From: Salvia splendens
Taxonomy: Eukaryota > Streptophyta > Magnoliopsida > Lamiales > Lamiaceae
Reading direction: 5' to 3'
Length of the DNA stretch: 64,000 nt
Assembly (NCBI RefSeq): GCF_004379255.2
Contig: NC_056037.1
Location: forward strand, 310,001-374,000
Under the pieces are notes generated by a model. That model saw only the letters and a list, made by a program, of their open reading frames with translations, was not told where the DNA came from and did no database searches. Position numbers and translations under genes: made by a program. Shown piece after piece: positions 59,075 through 64,000 of the stretch. Numbering within the stretch: the first letter of the stretch is position 1; each line of letters begins with the position of its first letter.

Positions 59075-59570
59075 CTAGATAGTTTTGTTTTTTGATTTAT
59101 GGATTTTTAGTTGGATATAAAGTGATTGAGGAAAGTTGAAACAGTGTGACACAACATGACACGTGCGTTCTATCTGGTCACGGAATTCGGCGATTCAAAA
59201 TTGATAAGACATTCGGATGTGAGGTGGAATATGCATGCATAATATTATCCATTGCCCCTACATTTTTAGTGCGCATATTTTTTTTTATAAAAGTTACTCC
59301 TACTAATCTTATTATAATTTTATTAAATTCTAGTTTATTCTATAAATTTAAACAATTATTAGAAAAATTAAAAGAATTAAATTTATTCTCAATTATGTTA
59401 TGATAAAAATTTGAGATCATCTATTTGTAATATATGTAATGCATAATTTGAATCTTTGTTTTCTTTATGAATAAACAACAACTATTTATTTATTACCGGT
59501 GACGTTCACATATTATTTATAGACTATCAACTTCAACATAAAAAAATCGAAACTTCATAAATTTTCTAAC
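59075..59570. other. AT-rich spacer
   Basis: Only low-complexity sequence is seen. An 85-codon frame at 59146-59403 has no recognisable domain and is probably chance. Confidence 0.5.
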
Positions 59571-59573
59571 CAC

Positions 59574-59780
59574 TACTTCCCATGTTCCATTGAAGATGAC
59601 TCATTTTCCTTTTTGGTTTGTCTCAATCAAGATGACTCGTTATTAAAAATGGAAACATCTTTATTTCTATTTTATTCCATCTCTCTTACTTTACTTTCTC
59701 CACTTAACACACAAAATAAAGTTACATAAAATCTCGTGCCGCCCAAAAAAGAGGTCATCTTCCTTGAGACAGAGGGAGTA
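59574..59780. mobile_element. Intact Stowaway-type MITE
   Basis: The inverted ends are TACTTCCCATGTTCCATTGA and, in reverse, TACTCCCTCTGTCTCAAGGA, both continuing into AGATGAC. It is the uninterrupted relative of the MITE split at 29081-29774 and shows that element's empty site. Confidence 0.75.
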
Positions 59781-59899
59781 ATAATTTTTAAAGTTACGGA
59801 CATACCAAAATTTGACCAAATATCATAGTTTCGTGGCCGTTTGTCCTTTTTAATTATAAATATTAGTTATTAGTTTTGTCGAAAAATAACACCCTATTT

Positions 59900-60622
59900 T
59901 AGGGATGTCAATGCAGCCCGCAACCCGTTGGCTTACCCGAATAACCCGCCAAATTTATTGGGTTAGGGTTGAAAATTTCTAGTCCGATAAAATTACAACA
60001 CGATTAGCCTGCACCCGATAAACCCGCAACCTGTTAGGGCCAGACCCGAAAACCCGATGGGCTGCCCCGAAAACCCTATAAAATTTCTATTGTTCTATTT
60101 GTTTGACTCCTAATTGGACAATTTCATTGATTATTTTTATAATATAGATAACTAAAAAAATAACATTCAATTTTATATTAAACATATAAATTATATATTA
60201 AATTTTTATTAATATAATAATAAATAAATAAATTAGAAACTTCTAATTCATTAATAAATATTTAAATTGGTAAAATATGTTTTAAAACATGCTTTAAAAT
60301 ATTTAAATTTATGTTTATTTTACACAAATCTCAAATATTAGTATTTGATCATGTTTGTGTTTGAGTTTAAGTATATACCTCAAATTTATCATAATTAAAT
60401 ATTTATATTTTATAAATATAACTAATTTTCGTCGTTATTCATTGGATTGATCGCATGTTAATTTTATCGGTAGCAACCCGATTAACCTGTTGAGCCAGCC
60501 CGAAACCCGAGCGTTTAGGGTTAGGGTTGAACTTTTATAACCTGAAGGCCCGCACCCGATTGATCCGCAATCCGAGTAGGGTTGGCCTGAAACCCGGTGG
60601 GCCGGCCCGATTGACATCCCTA
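59900..60622. mobile_element. Non-autonomous hAT element
   Basis: The 723-bp element has perfect 13-base inverted termini TAGGGATGTCAAT. They are flanked by an exact 8-bp duplication CCCTATTT (59892-59899, 60623-60630), diagnostic of hAT. The interior is enriched in CCCG/GGGTT words near both ends and AT-rich in the centre. It has no transposase frame. Confidence 0.93.
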
Positions 60623-60630
60623 CCCTATTT

Positions 60631-63600
60631 CGACTCAAATATGAGTTTTAAGAATATTATGGAAAGTGAGTAGAAAAAAATTGGAGAAATAAGAACTAAA
60701 ATGTTAAGTACTTACTGAATTTCCACAAAAATAGGAATGTGACAATTCTCGGAAGATATATTCACATTTATTGCAATTATTTATTTATTTATTTATTTAT
60801 TTTTAAATAGGCATTTATTTATTTATGTTAAGATTGAGTGAGTACGTCGGTTTGAAAGTGAAGCCATGCACCAGAAGACAAATATACTACTCGAAGCCCA
60901 CAATTCTCGTGAAAAAGCTTTGGACACAAATCAACCAACAATAAACATTCAACCCATAATATCTAAATATACCCCAACTCTCATAATTTTTACAAACTAA
61001 AATTATTATTATTATTATTATTATTATTGCTTTCAAAGGGAGTATATATAATCGATAAAACGCGATTCACTCTTGATCACATTTTCAATACGTGATACTA
61101 TACTAAGTAAAATATAAAAATGATTAAATAGTTCCTTGCACAGTACGATTTGATTGAGTCAGCTAAAAGTCGAAACGTTGCAATTAAAAGGGAGTACTAA
61201 TTTAATAAGTTGATTAACTGAAAATTAATTAAATAACCACGTATTAAAGTATGAAGTAAGCACCGATGTCATGAAAATTGAAAAATTGGCACGAAATTGA
61301 AAATTTTAGATTGAAAATTGGAACGATGGGATTCAGAGGAACACAATCTTATTTTCGATCCACATATATATTAGACATGTTTGAAACAGCTCGATCGAAC
61401 ATATTCCGATAACATTTTTGTATTTATTAAAATTTGTATTTACAAATTTTAATGAAAGTTTAGGCCACTTCCTTTACTTTTACAACTTTAACGAAAGTTC
61501 ATACCATCTTTTATACTTATTCTTTAAAGGGTGAGTATGTCATATTTGCAAATGTATGATACTCCTAGTCACCTACATAATTTATTATTTTATGAAAATA
61601 AAGAAAGAATCTTATCCTAGTGGGAACATGCATGAATATATGATAGTCTTCATCAACCAAACAAACAATATTAATGGGGTAACGTTTGGTAAAACAACTA
61701 TTCATTTTTCCCTTTTTCTTGATGCATCATTTTCCACTCTTCTTTATTTCTTTCTTTCCAAATCCCATTTTCAAACTGAAACGCTATTTAATTCATATTC
61801 CATTCCCCCTATCCCCTTCTGGATATAATGTTTTATCACTTATTCTATTTCTTTGATTTCGTGTGTATCTGTTTTCCATGAAAATGAATTATATATGTGT
61901 ATGATTATGTACTTTGTTTTTCTAAAATTACTTTGCCAATCACGAAAACACACAAGAGAATACCCACCAATACAAGTGAACTAAAAGCAAAAACAAAACA
62001 AGCAACGTCAATAAATGAAGGATCAAATAAATAAAAATGGCAAAAACCAGAAAACCCACGAAGTAGCCAACAACTGAACTACGTTAGTTACTTAGTCGAT
62101 AGTTTTCGAAAATTTAACTACGTTTCGCCAGTCGACATCTACTAGGGAAATTAAAAGCAAAAAAGATTTAGCCAACTTACCAAAATGTTTGACACATCAT
62201 CGTACATCGTACATGAGGGTGTCATGAGAGTGTGGCAAAACCGCCTCACGTCGATCCACCTTTCTCCGAGGCTAGTGGTTGGTTAATTAGACATTTACTA
62301 AAAAATGTAAATTAATTAGAAATATATATTATGTCTAGACATTAAATTTATCATAAAAATTACTCTCAATTTTGACTTTCCAATAGATACATATAGTCGA
62401 CATTTTGAGGATGGAATATTCCTTAAAACTCCAAAGTCTAACATAGTAGTAGTGGTGGTGGCAGGAACACATATTCCGTTTCTTCACGCTACAATAAAAT
62501 TGAAAATGCAAATTATTTATAGATATATTTAGCATAAAAGCATAACCAGTCCCTTTCATTGTCTCTCTCAATTTCTCTTACCTTAAGTAATTTTGTGGAC
62601 GAGAATAAGGAAAGATTAAGGAGAAATGTATATCCATATATATATAAAAGTATATGACATCAATCGAACCCATAGAGAATTTGCAGAAATCCCAGTTTCT
62701 CAAAGACCTATATAGTTTACCATCAAAACCAAAAATTGAAGAAGATAACATTTTTCCCACTATTTATATGAGGTTTAGAAACCCTTAATAACTAAAGGAA
62801 AACAAAGAAATACTTATACAACAAAAATAGGAGAAAATTCGGAAAAATAGTAACATGACGTGTTCGCACTCTAAATGATCTCTGCCAATTCCCTAGCCTG
62901 TTTCGTATGTCATTACGAGACTGGAATAGGATAATTGACATAAAATTTAGTAAAAACATTCAAAAATTGCATGTAACTAAAATGGGAGTCATTAACAACG
63001 TGATGTCATCACCTACTAAGATTTCCCCATTTGGAAAGTGGAAGATGAAGAAGCAAATTGCTATTTGAACACTACTTGGTATCTTGTGTTTAACAAAAAA
63101 AAGATATCAATACCACAAAAAAAAAAGATATCAATACCATAAAAAATTAAATATCTTCAAAAAAATATCCATTTTGTTGAAGAGAGTATCTTCTTGGAAG
63201 TAGCACTGATCACACCTTTATTTGGTCCACCTTATTATAGTATAATCACTGAAATCAATGGTTAATATCCGTGACACGTCTATTAATTTATAGCAATAGT
63301 GTGTACAAAACTAAAAGTGGTGTTTTATTATAAGCAAAATTACACATTATTGAAATAATGATAAGTATTATTGGTGTGAAATGTGTTGCCCCAGCAACTT
63401 TAAGCCAAGCCACCTGGAAACTTACAAGCTTGGTCTTTATCCACTTTTGATGAATAATTGAGCGGTCAAATTATATTAAAAAAATAAAAATAAAAAATTA
63501 ATTGATTGTGGGCCATTAGCAATATATGTCTATACTCTTCAGATATAGGTCTAGAAAAAAAATAAAACATATCGAATTTTATAAATACTTTTCACGTTAA

Positions 63601-64000
63601 CAAGGTTAATTAATTGAATACAAACAACAACAAAAAATAAGAATCCATAGTATTATACACAAACACAACCGCACGCAAAACAACATTGAAATCAATACAT
63701 AAATAAAAATAAATATTATTTAAAACTACTAATTCTACATAAGAAAAGCAGTAGATAAATATAAGAAATTAAACAAAAACAAAAGGTTAATAGACGCATT
63801 GACGTTACTATAAACACTGAGATAAAAAAACAGTTAAAGGATATTTTTTTAATGCAATTAGGACACTAATTTGTGGTTTTCAATATACCGTCGACACTTT
63901 AAAAACGTCCTTATAATTAGTGCCCTAACTAAAATTAGAGGGCGCAAATTGAAACTTCGTAAAAAAGGACAAAACTAAGTTAATTTATCTTTCATTTAAG
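60631..64000. other. Gene-poor AT-rich region to the window end
   Basis: No gene is recognised. It contains a TTTA microsatellite (about 60778-60812), an (ATT)9 run (about 61003-61028) and short duplicated words such as AGATATCAATACCA near 63103 and 63127. A 90-codon frame at 61556-61828 has no recognisable domain. Confidence 0.5.

Noticed and set aside
1..64000. CRISPR arrays, bacterial operons or bacterial-type terminators
   Set aside because: The window is plant nuclear DNA; regular short repeats present are transposon arrays or microsatellites.
1..64000. tRNA, rRNA or snoRNA genes
   Set aside because: No cloverleaf with A/B box pairs, rRNA core sequence or box C/D arrangement was recognised by eye; a covariance-model scan would be decisive.

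Overview
This is nuclear DNA of a flowering plant. The genes are split by GT-AG introns, the spacers are AT-rich, and every recognisable host gene belongs to a eudicot family. The transposon mix (PIF/Harbinger elements with a separate Myb/SANT ORF, Stowaway MITEs, a Tat-lineage Ty3/gypsy element) fits an asterid such as a Lamiaceae (Salvia-like) genome, but that placement is an impression from family resemblance and was not tested.

Layout. 1-1.4 kb: vacuolar H+-ATPase subunit c (minus). 4.0-5.0 kb: a BBR/BPC GAGA-binding transcription factor (plus). 5.6-8.2 kb: a seven-exon TLDc-domain gene (minus). 8.6-12.8 kb: a thirteen-exon auxin response factor of the ARF5/MONOPTEROS type (minus). 14.6-16.2 kb: a Harbinger-like element carrying only a Myb/SANT ORF1. 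16.5-27.4 kb: a complete, apparently very young Tat-lineage Ty3/gypsy retrotransposon. It has 598-bp LTRs in which I saw no difference, a 5-bp target duplication, gag-protease and pol separated by one in-frame UAG, and a spliced four-exon gene on the opposite strand. 34.3-35.6 kb: a six-exon RNA polymerase I subunit RPA43 gene with telo-box and site II motifs in its promoter. 39.3-41.1 kb: a decayed filament-like plant protein (FPP) gene. 41.2-44.2 kb: a cluster of elements, including a PIF/Harbinger element with an intact transposase nested in a Stowaway MITE. 45.9-46.2 kb: an intronless SAUR gene (minus). 47.9-53.1 kb: a tandem duplication interrupted by a second ORF1-only Harbinger element. 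53.1-64 kb: gene-poor DNA with MULE, Harbinger, Stowaway and hAT-type elements.

How the parts relate. The host genes do not form one pathway, although ARF5 and SAUR both belong to auxin response. The mobile elements do interact. The Harbinger transposase at 42.4-43.7 kb has termini shared with a deleted derivative at 58.2-59.1 kb. The ORF1 that such transposases normally need lies on other, separate elements. Several insertions are confirmed inside the window by an uninterrupted paralogous copy. The most unusual piece is the Tat element: its gag-pol stop sits in a UAG-CAR-YYA context like the tobamovirus read-through signal, and its antisense gene splices into one long frame.
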